The notes: generated by a model from the letters alone, not told the origin. Shown: positions 12,073-24,030, counted from the first letter of the stretch. The stretch is DNA of 64,000 nucleotides from Druceiella hillmani (GCA_039881145.1 JAYKKI010000027.1:18425001-18489000), one strand, 5' to 3'. Program-made: numbers and translations.

Positions 12073-12317
12073 ATTCACAATTAAATGAAACTACGTGATG
12101 TAGTATTATTTCAACTTTCTTTAATTTCTTTAACCACGACCTAGGTTTCGTTGTATTACAACATCTTCAGGTGGGATATTAGCAAAGATAATGGAATGGA
12201 ATCTTTGCTAATATTCCACCTGAAGATGTTGTAATACAACGAAACCTAGGTCGTGATTAAAGAAATTAAAGAAAGTAGAAATAATACTACATCACGTAGT
12301 TTCATTTAATTGTGAAT
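12073..12317. mobile_element. palindromic foldback MITE (copy M1)
   Basis: This 245-bp unit is a nearly perfect palindrome centred at about 12195. The left arm runs from 'attcacaattaaatgaaac' through 'ccacgacctaggtttcg' and 'caacatcttcaggtgg' to 'gcaaagat'; the right arm is its reverse complement, ending 'ttaattgtgaat' at 12317. It has no coding capacity. A second, 3'-truncated copy at 43566 confirms that this is a dispersed family. The autonomous partner and the superfamily cannot be named from the sequence. Confidence 0.9.
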
Positions 12318-12894
12318 AATGAATTTCTACAAAATTAACGCCAAATATATTCAATATATATATATTGTAAAATACCTTTATCTTCAGTCATTAATTACTT
12401 CTTCATAGCTATTTATGAATAAAGTGTGACATAATTATCCATAAACATTAAATTGTTAGTGCCACATAAAAATTAAATTATCCGAAAATATTAGATAGTA
12501 TGCTACTAACATGACATACTATGATTTTTCAATATTTGCTATTTCTTTTTCCAGTGTGCAAAGATGTAAGTAAATTTTATTGCAAATTTGTGTCTTTTCC
12601 AATTAAAATACCTTCAAAAACAAAAATATAACATGCTACATTTTGAAGTACATTTCTATAGATTTAGTCACAATTTAAGCCAACTATTTTTCAAAAAAAT
12701 AATGGTTATATGCAAATGATTTATGGATTATAGCAAGTAATGATAAAGACATATTGTTAGCGTTATTTCATATCAGTTTAAATTCATAAACACAAAATAA
12801 CATATTTAATATAATTTCTCTAAATATAAAAAGAGAAGGAAAGCCCCACGTCTAACAATATACTGAAATATTAAAAGGGATTTATACGATTAAT

Positions 12895-13300
12895 CTTCCT
12901 CCCCGAGAGTCTGTGCTTTTTTCTTCCGACATGTGAAGAAACCAAAATATTTATTTTGAGAAATAAGAGACCACACTCTTGTCTTTACATGAAAACGAAT
13001 ATCCCATCGGCAATCCTCTCGAATAAATTTCAATAAAATAACCCTGAAAATGTGAGTTAAATTGTTCCGTAGAACCCCACGAGTTGTATAAGCGACAAAA
13101 GTAGCTTCCGGCAACCGAAGCTTTGCGCCTATTGTGTTGGACTTCATCTAAATATACATAAAATACGTTTTAAAGAGACACGCACTTCGCGCTGAGAGAT
13201 CGCACCTACTTATCACGAAGGGTAAGCTTAATAACAAACTTTGTATTAGTAGGGCCAAGTTATGCGGTTTGGGTTTATGAAGCACCGTGAGGGAGAGAAA
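12895..13300 (+). repeat. four-copy dispersed family, copy R2
   Basis: It shares with R4 the stretch 'gaatatcccatcg', 'aataaatttcaataaa' and 'ccctgaaaa', and with R1, R3 and R4 the core 'gcttccggcaaccgaagc', 'ttgtgttgg' and 'atatacataaaatacg'. The minus strand holds an uninterrupted frame of about 85 codons (13147-12890) whose middle (KLRLPEATFVA...RWDI) is collinear with the frame in R4. See findings. Confidence 0.8.
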
Positions 13301-13619
13301 ATAGGTTACAACAAAAATTTGAGAAAATATATTCCAAGAACGCGTAATGAAAATTGGGTTTCTTTTGTTTAAATAAAAATGACTTTATGTACGAATAAAA
13401 TTTGATATGATATTATGTGATAAGATTTTATAAAACCATTGGGTTAAATATCCGTTGTCAATGATATTTTCATCGAAAACATCTCTCGTAGTTCAAGTAT
13501 GAGCTGAAGTTTATTATTTCAATGATATTTAAATACTTGTTACGTTTATATAAAATATATATAAGCATATCACATTATTGAAGAGCAGTTTATAGCAAGT
13601 GATAATAAAAAAATTTTTT

Positions 13620-14210
13620 AAATCTTTGCTCCCTTATTATAGTTCATTTTATAACTTTATTTTGAACGATCAAAATGGAAGTACATTTCTTCGATACACA
13701 AATTGTTGTTACTGTAGTTGAAATTAGTTAAATCTATTGTTTCAAAGACTATCTTTGCTTAGAGTATAGTAAATTAACGCGTAAAATTGAAAAATTTCTT
13801 AAAAGTTTCATGGTCCTTAAACTACCAACTAAGTTACTTCAAATTCTCTAGATACTCATATTTATTAACCTTACTGTTACAAAACTAAAGCTGTTTAAGA
13901 AATTTAGATAATCATACCTCTCTTACTTCTTAAAGCCATTGTTCAAATATTTGCTCCCTTATTTTACATCAATTTATAACTTTATTTTAAACGATCAAAA
14001 TGGAAGCCCATTTTTTCGATACACAAATGTTTGTTATGGTAGTTGAAATTAGTTAAATTTATTGTTTCAAAGCCTATCTTTGCTTGGAGGATAGAAAATT
14101 CACGCGTAAAGTGCAACAAACTAAGTTACTTAAAATTATCTAAATACTCATAATTATTCACCTTACTCTTACAAAACTAAAGCCATTAAAAACATTTAGC
14201 TAATCGGTAT
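13620..14210 (+). repeat. 325-bp tandem duplication
   Basis: 'tttgctcccttatt' at 13625 recurs at 13950, followed in both by 'acgatcaaaatggaag', 'gatacacaaat', 'gttgaaattagttaaat', 'ctatctttgctt', 'acgcgtaaa' and 'aactaagttactt'. The second copy is slightly shorter. No coding potential was seen. Confidence 0.9.
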
Positions 14211-14479
14211 GATTAGCCACAAATATCTCAGAAGATACCTTCTTTTTGGAAAAGTTACACAATTATCAAATTGTTAAACTGAAAGTGGGGAGTCACAGAC
14301 TTTCCAGTGATAATATTATTTTATGGGAGGTTTGAAATGTCAATTTAAATTATTACTTTGAGCTCTGAAACGGAGGAAGGAAAATTTTATATTATCATTT
14401 TAAAGGTAATTCTATAGTAATACATATAGTCGACGTGGTATTTTGGATTTATAACAAGACATACGGCCTTTGGCAGTTC

Positions 14480-14605
14480 GGCCCACCGAAGGGATCCGGG
14501 CAGCAAGTTGAGCACGGCTGGACTGGTTTTCTAGTTAGCTGTAAGATAGTGCGCTCGTAGCAATAAGTCCGCTATTTATATCGACTGTATACAATAAGGT
14601 ATCTA
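14480..14605 (+). mobile_element. SINE 3' part (second copy of the tRNA-derived family)
   Basis: 'gagcacggctggactgg' and 'tagttagctgtaagatag', then 'tgcgctcgtagcaataag', align with the body and tail of the SINE at 48760-48930 (there 'gagcggggctggacgg', 'tagttggctgtaagagag', 'tgttctcgcagcaataag' on the minus strand). The tRNA-like head is too decayed here to show clear A and B boxes, so this is a truncated or diverged copy. Confidence 0.7.
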
Positions 14606-15099
14606 AATATATAATTGTATCATTGGATATATAATAATAAGAAGATTAAATTTAATTAAAATTTCAACGTATTGTTTCGATATTACATTGGTACTCGTCG
14701 TTTAAGTAGAAAAACATATAAATTTTCCAAATTTATGTAAATAATATATAAGGAAAAAGGGACTGAACATAAGCTATAATAGTTTGACTAGATTTTCACT
14801 TCATCTCAGTTTAAATTCAATTATTATTTTTTTTATTTTTGATATACGAATGAAATTTTACTCGTGGTTGTAAAAGCCTTTTACGAGGGCTTCTTATATT
14901 TTTGCAATTTAAATAAAAATATGATTTTTCTGTTATTGCTATTTTCTGTAGTAAATTAGTAATAACAGATGATAATCTTCCAATAGCTCTTATATCCATT
15001 ATTAAATTACTCGCAATATATTATATAATGCTAGCAACGATGACAAACCTGAAAGTGAAAATAAAAAGTACATATAAGATGTGAATAAAATATTGTTTT

Positions 15100-16018
15100 C
15101 CCTTAGTACCCAAATTTGGATCGAGAACCATTAGCGCTTCTCTAACTTCAATAGTCCGGTTAAAATGAAATAAATATGCAGACAATTATATATCACAGAC
15201 AAGAAAGCAATAAGTAACGAATAGAATGGTAATACATTTGTTTACAACTTACAAATATTTTTGCCCCTATGATTTTTTTAAATTTGTATCTGATCGTGTT
15301 TTTTTTAATTTTATGTTTGTGATTATAGAACGAATATAATTATTTCAAGTGTTGTAATGTCTTTTTGTATGTATGGGTATATTTTTTGTAATATTCAATA
15401 TATTCTTTTCTCAAACTGACAAAATTGGTTGTAAAACATTACTTTTATTTACGAAAAATTTTAGTAATATTTTTGAATTGTGCCTGTTTGAAAAAAAATT
15501 ATCACGGAGATAGAAAATTAATATAATTATTTTTAAGGTGATAATTTTCCATTTTTTTCTTACAAATTTATCAAATGCAAAATAACACCACATTTTCCTT
15601 TGAATTTTTACTCCTTTTGGGTCATTTTTATTATTTTTTTCTCTGCAACGTATTTTTTAATATTGAAAACCTCATTTCATGCTAGGCCATAGCGACTTGT
15701 AAGGTTTTTTTGGTGTATTTCCATTCAGAAATAAGCAAAACGCGAAAAAAACCTCATAATTCTTCGTTTTCTAAGCTATTGCATTTGAAAGTTTTCAAAG
15801 TATATCACATATCTCATAGTATTGTTTTTGTTCATCTCTTGTCGAATAAAGGATTTGAGATTTTGTATAAAAATAACAGTATTACTTTTTAGTATTGTAT
15901 TTGGTTACAGAGACATTGCAATCGATTAACATGTTTCAGAGTTATTCATTATTTTATCTAAAGCGCAAAACAGTCGCTCTGACGACACACCGTGTTGTGC
16001 CTCCGGGTGCTCAAGTGG
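15100..16018 (+). mobile_element. piggyBac-like non-autonomous element (copy P1)
   Basis: The left end reads CCCTTAGTACCC (from 15100). The right end (to 16018) reads 'tgttgtgcctccgggtgctc' plus 'aagtgg', followed by TTAA at 16019-16022. Internal similarity to copy P2 (44402-45384) is clear: 'aatagtc(c/a)ggtta', 'catttcatgctag' versus 'cattttatgctag', and 'aaaacgcg' versus 'gtaacgcg'. TTAA target sites and CCC ends are the piggyBac superfamily signature. The left target site has decayed to TTTT. No transposase frame remains; the 60-codon frames inside are not recognisable. Confidence 0.7.
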
Positions 16019-16369
16019 TTAAGTAAACAGGTAAAAACTACAGCCTTAGGAATTTATAATAGTTTAGCTTTCTTTTCCATTAATGATTTCTGTTGGTTAA
16101 TTCTTAACTTCTGAGCCTTATTAACCGGTGTGTTAATTTCTGTTTTACTTGCTGAGTTTATCATTATGTATTAAGATTTCTAATTTACCGTAATGCAAGA
16201 ATAACCTATGTTTAATCTCATAAATTTAATGAAACATAACATCTCCAATAGTCAGCAAATTATCCCCACCCCGTAACAAAAATACCACAAATAAAGTGTT
16301 ATTTAAATTTTTCAGATTTGAAGTCTTTCAATAAAAAGATCTCATTAATAATACATATACATAAAGATA

Positions 16370-16685
16370 TCATCAATGAATATCTTAAATAAAGCCATAA
16401 AGCGTCGCGAAAACGCAAGCGAAATTGTATCCTAAATAAAGGCGACGATTTGTATGCGCGACGAATTTGGCTTTCGGCAACCGAAGTTTGCATATTTTGT
16501 GTTGGGCGCCGCCCGCCTAAATACACATACGAATATTGTACCCAACATATTTTGAAGCCCACACACTTTTATGAGGCTATACTTAATTTATCTTAACTGA
16601 TCGAACTTAATATTAGTGGGCATTTGTATATATTCTTGAGATTTTTATAGATTGGGTTTATAGGTGGAGGAAGGTTTTAAGAAGT
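16370..16685 (+). repeat. four-copy dispersed family, copy R3
   Basis: It contains 'ggctttcggcaaccgaag', 'ttgtgttgggcgccgcc', 'ctaaatacacata', and a 3' part 'gaacttaatattagtggg' with 'gattgggtttatagg', matching R1 and R2. On the minus strand the frame homologous to R2/R4 is open for about 38 codons (KLRLPKAKFVA...) but is offset by one base relative to the segment just upstream. Confidence 0.78.
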
Positions 16686-17360
16686 AAGCATTTCATAATT
16701 ATTAATTAATTTTGATGCGTAAAAGTTATTTTTTCTCATATAAGATATCGAGTAATTACAATTGGTTAAATAATAAGATTATTTTAGTACCTTCTGCTGA
16801 TACTCCTCTAATTAGGGTGATTCTGACCTCTTATGATTACAAAATATTTTAACAGAAATTAATCTAAATTAAAAATAAAGAGTTAAAATAATTTACACGA
16901 GGTTTACTATTTCGTAGTATTATATTTAGTACTATTATATTTATATTTATAAATGGCATAATAATATACTGAATATTTAAATTTTATTATATAATATTTT
17001 TATATAACAGTTAATTTTTTAAATGTTACCTTTAAAAAAATAATACAGAAATAAAGAGATAATTTTCTGGCACATAAGTATAAGAATTGTGAAACTCAGG
17101 AAACTGGCTGACTCGACGACAATGTAAATAATAAAAACAAAACATATTTATTTCTTTATTCTTCATATTTTCCTTTGAAAATTAAACTATATATAATTAA
17201 AATACGACAGACCAGTTAAAAAAGGTTTTATACATTATAATATTTGAACTAATCTATCATTCAGAAACATGTCTTAAAATTTTATTTTTATTATCCTAAA
17301 AACAGTTTTTTTATTGAAATATTAAATTATGACATTGAGAAGTTATGGTACGCACTTCCT

Positions 17361-17370
17361 ACATGTGTGC

Positions 17371-17427
<57 letters not shown>

Positions 17428-17465
17428 CACACATGTATGTTTGCATGTATACATGTATGTATATT
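17361..17465. repeat. compound (GT)n/(TA)n/(ATGT)n microsatellite
   Basis: A GT run, then about 20 TA units interrupted by 'acat', then 'acacacatgtatgtttgcat' and related ATGT units. The open frame with IYIYIY here is a repeat artefact. Confidence 0.95.
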
Positions 17466-18294
17466 TATTAGTTGTACCTACGATTTCGTTCGGGTGAAAT
17501 TTTGAATAACAAAAGTTAATAGAAGTTTTTTCTTTTATGTGTTGCTCTTGGGTATAAAATATTACCAAATCAAACTTCATCAAAATCTGTCCATTGATTT
17601 TGCCTAATTGACGAACAAATTATCTTTTTACAACAAAATTCATTTTTATTACCATTCGTTACGCTAAATCGATCACTATTTTTAAAATATTTTCTTTGTA
17701 CAGAATTTACGATGTTATAATTTTATTTAAATATATATTATATATGCCCCACATTCACGGTCAACTGACTTTTTTTGCACAATTCGAATAAAATTTGAAC
17801 TGGCTTCAAAATAGAAAAAGTTCTAAGTTCGACTATATTTTTTGTGTATGTTACTTTATATCCCTAATAATAATCGAGTAACAATATTATGCTCTTTTGA
17901 TTTGGAAGGGTATTCCCACAACATACTCTCGTGAATATTTGGTTAGAATCAAACAATGGGAATTGAAGGTATAGCATAGAATTCCTGAATAATGAAAAAC
18001 ACATTTAGAGTTGAGATGATATTCTTTAATGAGAATTGAACAGTAAAGCCTCGGAAGTAGTTTTCACTTTAAGCTACTAAGAGCAACTATGGAATCGGAA
18101 AGTGCTTACAGGAACTCTTCAGTAACAACGAATAAACTAATTGGGTTTAGACTAGTTTGACTTGTCTTGACGTAAGCATGAAAGTAATAAAGTAAACATG
18201 TGGACGAATCTGTATATAGAGCTACATACCAACTGAAAAATTAGTATGTAGGTTAATAAGTAAATATTGGAATAAACAAATGCATGAAGTAACT

Positions 18295-18560
18295 AAACAG
18301 TAGTAGGTAGATAGGTAAGTATGTATATAGAGGTGTATGCAAATGCCTAAATATAATAGTAGTAGGCAGTATGTATAGGTTGTATGTATAGGTATATACA
18401 TGTATAAAATAGTAATATATAAGTAGTATGTAGGTAAAACAGTAGTATGTATAGGTATATACAGGTATAAAATATTGACTACGGTGAAGCCAAAAGAGGG
18501 GATGTGATTTATATGTCAGTATATACGAATGTATGTGTGTGCGTATATGTGTGTGTGCTG
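18295..18560. repeat. cryptic simple repeat rich in 'gtatgtatagg'
   Basis: Imperfect repeats of 'agtagtatgtataggtatat' type units recur at about 18300-18475, followed by 'gtatgtgtgtgcg' units. The 103-codon minus-strand frame (18253-18564) is rich in Tyr, Thr and His, as expected from such a repeat, so it is not annotated as a gene. Confidence 0.75.
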
Positions 18561-18739
18561 GCATATAGGTATGTTATTTAGGTACAAAAAACATTTAAAT
18601 ATATATTTAGTTTTATTAAACACCGCAAAACGTTTGTCCCGATTTTAATAAATTATATATTATAGAATTCTTTGTAAGTTCCTAACGCTTTTGTTAATAT
18701 TGGATATCATACTCGTATAAAAATTATAATTAATGAATT

Positions 18740-19192
18740 AAAGTCGTACTAAAAGTATGAATTAATTAAAATATGAGTACTGTAGTGATAACTTTTGCAG
18801 CCCAATGTCGTTTCCGAACATAAATAAATTTATAACATCTACTGCTATTAGAAATTGTTGAAGTTGTTTAAGAAATGAAACCGACTTCAAATAGCAACCA
18901 AATAAAAGTCGTACTAAAAGTATGAAATAATTAAAATATGAGTACTGTAGTGGTAACTTTTGCATCGCAATATCGTTTCCAAATATAAATAAATTTATAA
19001 CATCTGCTGCTATTAGAAATTTGTGAAGTTTTTGAAGGTTCCTGGTGAAATATAGTGCTCATCTGTGTGTGCGAGTGTGAATGTATGTGAGGAAGAAAGA
19101 GAAGTGTCGACCAAGCACCCAAGAATCTCTGGCAATGGCAATATTTTGCAAATATTATATGTCCGGAAACGATATTGTACCACAAAAGTTCT
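18740..19192. repeat. 165-bp tandem duplication with an inverted end copy
   Basis: 'aaagtcgtactaaaagtatg' begins at 18740 and again at 18905. The copies share 'gagtactgtagtg', 'taacttttgca', 'tatcgtttcc' and 'aataaatttataacatct'. At 19162-19192 'ggaaacgatattgtacc' plus 'acaaaagttctaac' is an inverted copy of the 'gtaacttttgca...tatcgtttcc' segment. 'gaaaccgacttcaaatagc' at 18876 resembles a motif common in moth and butterfly repeats (from memory). The pattern suggests an old mobile element with inverted ends. Confidence 0.75.
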
Positions 19193-19479
19193 AACTAAGT
19201 AAACTAAGAACTAAATTATATGCAAGTAATTAATTCTAACTTAAGTTGAAAACAAATGACTTAAATTTATTCAGGTTTATAACTGAAAAAAAAACTTGTT
19301 GAAAAACTTGTTATAAAAATGACCGCAATATCTAACTCCCTTGCGAAATAGTAAATAATGCACGCATTACCATAAACATTATTTACAATTCTCATCATTG
19401 AAATATATCGCAATACAACGGACCCAAAAACAATAAATAAATCCTCATTCAGTCAAAAGGCCTACAATAATACTCCACC

Positions 19480-19815
19480 ACTCTAGCCTTTAAACGAATA
19501 AATACATTGGCTTTAAGAATAAAAGGCCCCATTCTTGTCGTTACGTGTGAATGAATATCCCATCGACGAACCTCTCCAGTAAATTTCGATAAAGCAACAC
19601 TGAAAACGCAAGTTGAATCGTATCGTAGATAGATATGGCGAGCTGCGTTTGCGAAGAATTTTGCTTCCGGCAACTGAATCTTTACGCCTTTTGTGTTGAA
19701 TGTCGCCTGAATATACGTACATAAAATACACTTCAAAAAGATACGCACTTCGTACTGCAAGGTCAGGATCTCGTTATCTGCGAAAGAAGATATTAACATA
19801 TAACCACGCATTGAT
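19480..19815 (+). repeat. four-copy dispersed family, copy R4
   Basis: It has 'gaatatcccatcg', 'agtaaatttcgataaagcaa', 'gcttccggcaactgaatc', 'ccttttgtgttgaatg' and 'atacgtacataaaatac', collinear with R2. The minus strand is open for 120 codons (19811-19449), including KIQLPEAKFFANAARH and RRWDIHSHVTTRM, which align with KLRLPEATFVAYTTRG and CRWDIRFHVKTRV in R2. No known domain is recognised. Confidence 0.8.
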
Positions 19816-21881
19816 TATTTGACGAACTATGTCGCTTTATAATGACAGAGACATTAGAAGGAAATATGTTATTCATAAATTTTAGTTGAAAGACGTTTGT
19901 GAAGTGAAATTATTTTAAAGATTTAATACTTGGAAGCTAATATTTTAGGAACATGTTAAACCAAAGTTTAGCTAAACTTAAATTTTGTTTGGGCATAAAA
20001 CGATTTTTGCCTGTATGTAATTCAGAGACGATATGTGGTTAGAATTATGCATTCTTTGTTATCTTTACAAACAGAAACGTTTTTACCTATTTTTTCTGTA
20101 ACGAAAATATTTGATTTATTTATGTGATGGGAATAAATTGAAATCAAAAACTTTCCTGCACACAAAAATAAAATACTTACCTAATTTTTAATTCCTTTTA
20201 TGAAAAATTAATTAAACGAAGATATAAATTATTTTAGTACAGGATAAACAGATTTCAATTTTATATCCAAATTAAATTTACAAATATTTTTTCATCTTGG
20301 CTCACAACATGTAATTAATAAGAAAATGCTTAGTAGTGTATGCACTTCAATATACTTCGGTAACACAATATTGAGGAAAATTATTTTTTTGGGTGTAATT
20401 TATAATTATTCTAGATCATATGGGGTTAACTGAATCCTTTGTATTAAAAACAAAATTGTATTACGTCTCGTTAACAGTGAGATGATCATATAAAAAAGGG
20501 ATCATCTTTCTTACTATATGACATTATTTTATAGAAAATTAAATTATGAAGGCCTATTAATTCACTTTCTATTCCGAATCCAACATAAAGAATGAATTAA
20601 TTTCTTAACACTATTAAGTGCTAAGCTTTCATTTGACCTCTAATTTAAATTATATTTTCAAAATAAGTAGTCAGTCAAATAGTCTCATAATTTATTTGGA
20701 AGACGTCGTCAAGTATATGCCTCTATTATATAAAAATACATATAAATCTTTAAAGTATTTATAAATCTCATAAATGCCAAATCAACATCGATAAACATTA
20801 ATAAATTCAAAATTTTAATCACTACTGAACTGACAGTTTGTACAACAAATTGTCTATACGTAACGCAGTTCCAACATAAAAAGTTCAACAAGAAAATGGT
20901 TAAATGCACAATTCAGACGAAACAACCATATTAATAAACTGCCAACAAAATGGATATAACTAAGGCTTAGCTCCATTTACTTTGCGAAATTAAGCCCAGA
21001 AGAGCAAATCAAAGGCGTGTAAATAGACGAATTTTAATATTATGATAATGCAGACAGAGGGTCAAGGGAGGCAAACGAGGTACGAGAGGTGAAAAGGTAC
21101 GCGGGGACGAGATACTCAGTAAAATTATGGCATTCCATTACCATACACATTAAGTAGAACAGTCGTAAAATGCACATTTTTCTTAGCAATTTTCTTTCGT
21201 GCTCGCCTCTCAAAAATATATGTAAAGGTCTGATCGCACTTAGTCGACGACTATTTACTTGAATCTTTTAACAGAGTAATTTCGTAATGTTAGTGTACAA
21301 TCATCTATCTTAATTTAATAAAATTTCATAAAACCTTTATCTGCAAATTAAAAAAATGTAAATCCTTTAGAAAAATACAACCAAATTAATTGAACATCGC
21401 CAGAAAAAGACAAAATTTAAATTATTATCATTACAAAGCTTTTATGTGCACATATGTAAAAAAGTTTATATGTATATTTATTTATGCGTAGTAGCGAAAC
21501 ATGTAAAATATTTCTTTATCTCAAATGGATGATTAAATCTTAATATCTGAACCTTGATAGTACACATTAGACATATTTGTATCTTCTTTATATACACAAA
21601 ATTATTATTTAACAGCCCTTATTTACGAAAGTTTTTTTTTGAAGAATCAAAAATTTAAATCTCAAACCAAACCTCTCTTTAAAGGTTATGAGGGAAATAT
21701 GTACAGGTCCAATAAAAAATGTCTTCAAACGTGTTAATATATTAAATTAATTTAACTCGGTGAAAAGTGCCATTCTACCATGTTCCAATTCCATCCGTTG
21801 CTTTCAAACCTTATCAACGCATTTATGAACTTCAATAGTTGCTACCAGAATGTAAGAACGGCAAATCCTTTGACTTTATAC
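19816..21881. other. unannotated AT-rich stretch
   Basis: Only short frames. A purine-rich, GC-elevated patch at 21055-21120 ('gggtcaagggaggcaaacg', 'ggtacgcggggacgag') is preceded by 'aatgcag' and might hide a small exon, but the acceptor lacks a pyrimidine tract. Confidence 0.4.
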
Positions 21882-22020
21882 AAAATAGTTTATAATAATA
21901 GACTGCATTATTAGACTGATATATAATGATAGACTAATAGTATATAATGATAGACTGCATGATTATTATATACTATTTTGACAAAATAGTATAATGCAGT
22001 CTTAATAATGCAGTCTTAAC
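21882..22020. repeat. cluster of short direct and inverted repeats
   Basis: 'atataatgatagact' occurs twice 23 bp apart. 'agactgcattatta' on the left is mirrored by 'taataatgcagtct' on the right, and 'caaaatagt' by 'actattttg'. It is a small imperfect foldback with no coding content. Confidence 0.65.
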
Positions 22021-23884
22021 CATTTTTGACGCAATTTTTGGAAACAGTCGTGAGTATTAATGAATAAATAACTAATTTCTTTTTCTTTTTTAATTTTTCT
22101 CCTATTACAAAAATTATATACAACGTGCTTTATATGTATATAATACCGTCGATGAACTCTGTTTGGAAATATACAAATTTTAAAACTTCTAATATTACTA
22201 AGCCAAGGGATCATTGATTCTTGTGATATTATCAGACTAAGAAAACCATTTGATCCGATATGACCTGGTGGCTATATTTTGTATACATAAAGTATAATTA
22301 AATCTGGTCGTTTCATCCAACGAATATTACATATCGAACAATATTAAAAACAAATGCCAAAGTTCTCTTGTATCCAGCATATATTGTATAGGTGAAGATA
22401 AACATATACCTAAATTGTCCTTTACCTAATAATTTAATATCTGAATTAACATATACTTATTAGTTTTTATTTGTAAACTAGCTGGTTTATAAATAATAAC
22501 AAATTAAATTAAAATTTATGTATTTATTTCCGTATTACTTATTTCGATAAAGAACTTAGTTTTGTACCATTATTTGTTTTATATATAAAATAAATTTCAA
22601 ACTTAAAATGGTATGTCAGCCATATGAAATTAGTTTAGTTAATATCCAAGAAAAGTTATTTCCCAATTTAAAATAAAATGGATTTTTCTTTTCATGATAA
22701 ACATAGTGCGTGTGAACGCAGTTAGTCCAGGAACAAGCAGTGAGCCCGCACCTTTAGCAGGGCGCGTGGTGCCAAAGGCGGCAGTGTAATTTGAAAACCT
22801 TTCAGTTTAAATTGAAAAAGTCTTACTTTACATTTGTAAAGCGCCGAATCTTATTGGAAATCGACGTCGACTCTGTATATAGATATTGAGTTCGCGCGGT
22901 TAGTACCTACCTTGGCTTTTAGTCAAATGTATTCTGTTCGCTCAAATCTTTTGGATGTTAATTAGATCGGAGATTTACTTTGTTTTCGTAAAAATACTCG
23001 CCAATATTGGCTTATCCAATATTCTTTATACGGATTTAAAGAAACACTTTATTCAAATTGGCGTGGGAATCGTATTATTTAATAAAATGTAAGACTCACA
23101 AATAAATTTCCATTGTTATGAAATAAGAGTAAGCTTTTTTTCATACCAATATTACTCAAGACGCAAACAGCTCTGATTGGACGAGAAATTTTGTAACGAA
23201 CCTTAAAGAAACAAGCTTTAATAATTCTTAATTTCAATGATATGTTTGGAACAAAAATTGAATAAGAGATCAAACACAGGTATTTACGCATTATAAAATT
23301 AAATTGATTTCTGTATAGCAGTTAATTTTTTGCTTACCTATTTAAGTCAATGTAAGAAGATTTCAATTTTTAATGTTTAAAATTATTAACATGAATACAT
23401 TTTTTTTATTTGTGTATTATCTGATATAACTGTAACCAAACAATGAACGGCTAACCAATTTTACTCGTTTATAACCCGTATTCCAGAATAAAACTTAGGT
23501 TATTATCCGCAGTTTTGAATATGTACAATAATAACACCACTAAAATATGTTCGGATGTTTGCTTTCTGGGATGTTGCATTTCTTATAGGAGTAAACGAAG
23601 CGTGTTTTAGTCAATAATATCAATTGAATACTGCAACGTATCATCGGCACAAGCTGAAAATTAGATTGCAAACATTTTAACATTATTTACTTGACTTCAC
23701 GTATACTTTATCAACTTAGCAGTTTTGTGAACTTTAAAAGCGTTCATTAAATTTAGAAATATTTTTATCGGAACGGGACAACTCCCTCCGTGAAAAAAAA
23801 TTTCGTGAGCACTTAATTTGCCACCCCTCCTCCTCTTAAACTTCCCCAATGAATATGTTGGAGAATTACTTATTGTTGGGTTAA
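22021..23884. other. unannotated stretch with one GC-rich patch
   Basis: At 22715-22790 the DNA is GC-rich ('aagcagtgagcccgcacc', 'agcagggcgcgtggtgcc', 'aaaggcggcag'). One frame reads SPGTSSEPAPLAGRVVPKAA before a stop, after 'gaacgcag'. The splice borders are poor, so an exon is not called. The rest is AT-rich with no recognisable gene. Confidence 0.4.
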
Positions 23885-24030
23885 TATGTTTAGTTAATAT
23901 GCTAAACTTCAAGTTTCTGCGTCAGACAGTTTCTGAGAAAAATGGTTATGAAGACAAATGGACAGACAAGCAAGAAATCTTATGAGGTTTCCATTTTTCT
24001 TTTTGGAGTACGGAAACCTAAAAATTGACG
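23885..24030 (-). repeat. dispersed repeat, 'gtacgg / gacagac' family (copy 4)
   Basis: 'tgctaaacttcaagtttctg', 'cagtttctgagaaaaatgg', 'gacaaatggacagacaagc' and 'tttttggagtacggaaac' appear in the family order. Two ORFs around it (23697-23912 and 23909-24154, minus) are not recognisable proteins. Confidence 0.6.

Noticed and set aside
18253..18564. 103-codon minus-strand protein
   Set aside because: It lies in an imperfect gtat/tagg simple repeat and has the biased Tyr/Thr/His composition expected from it.
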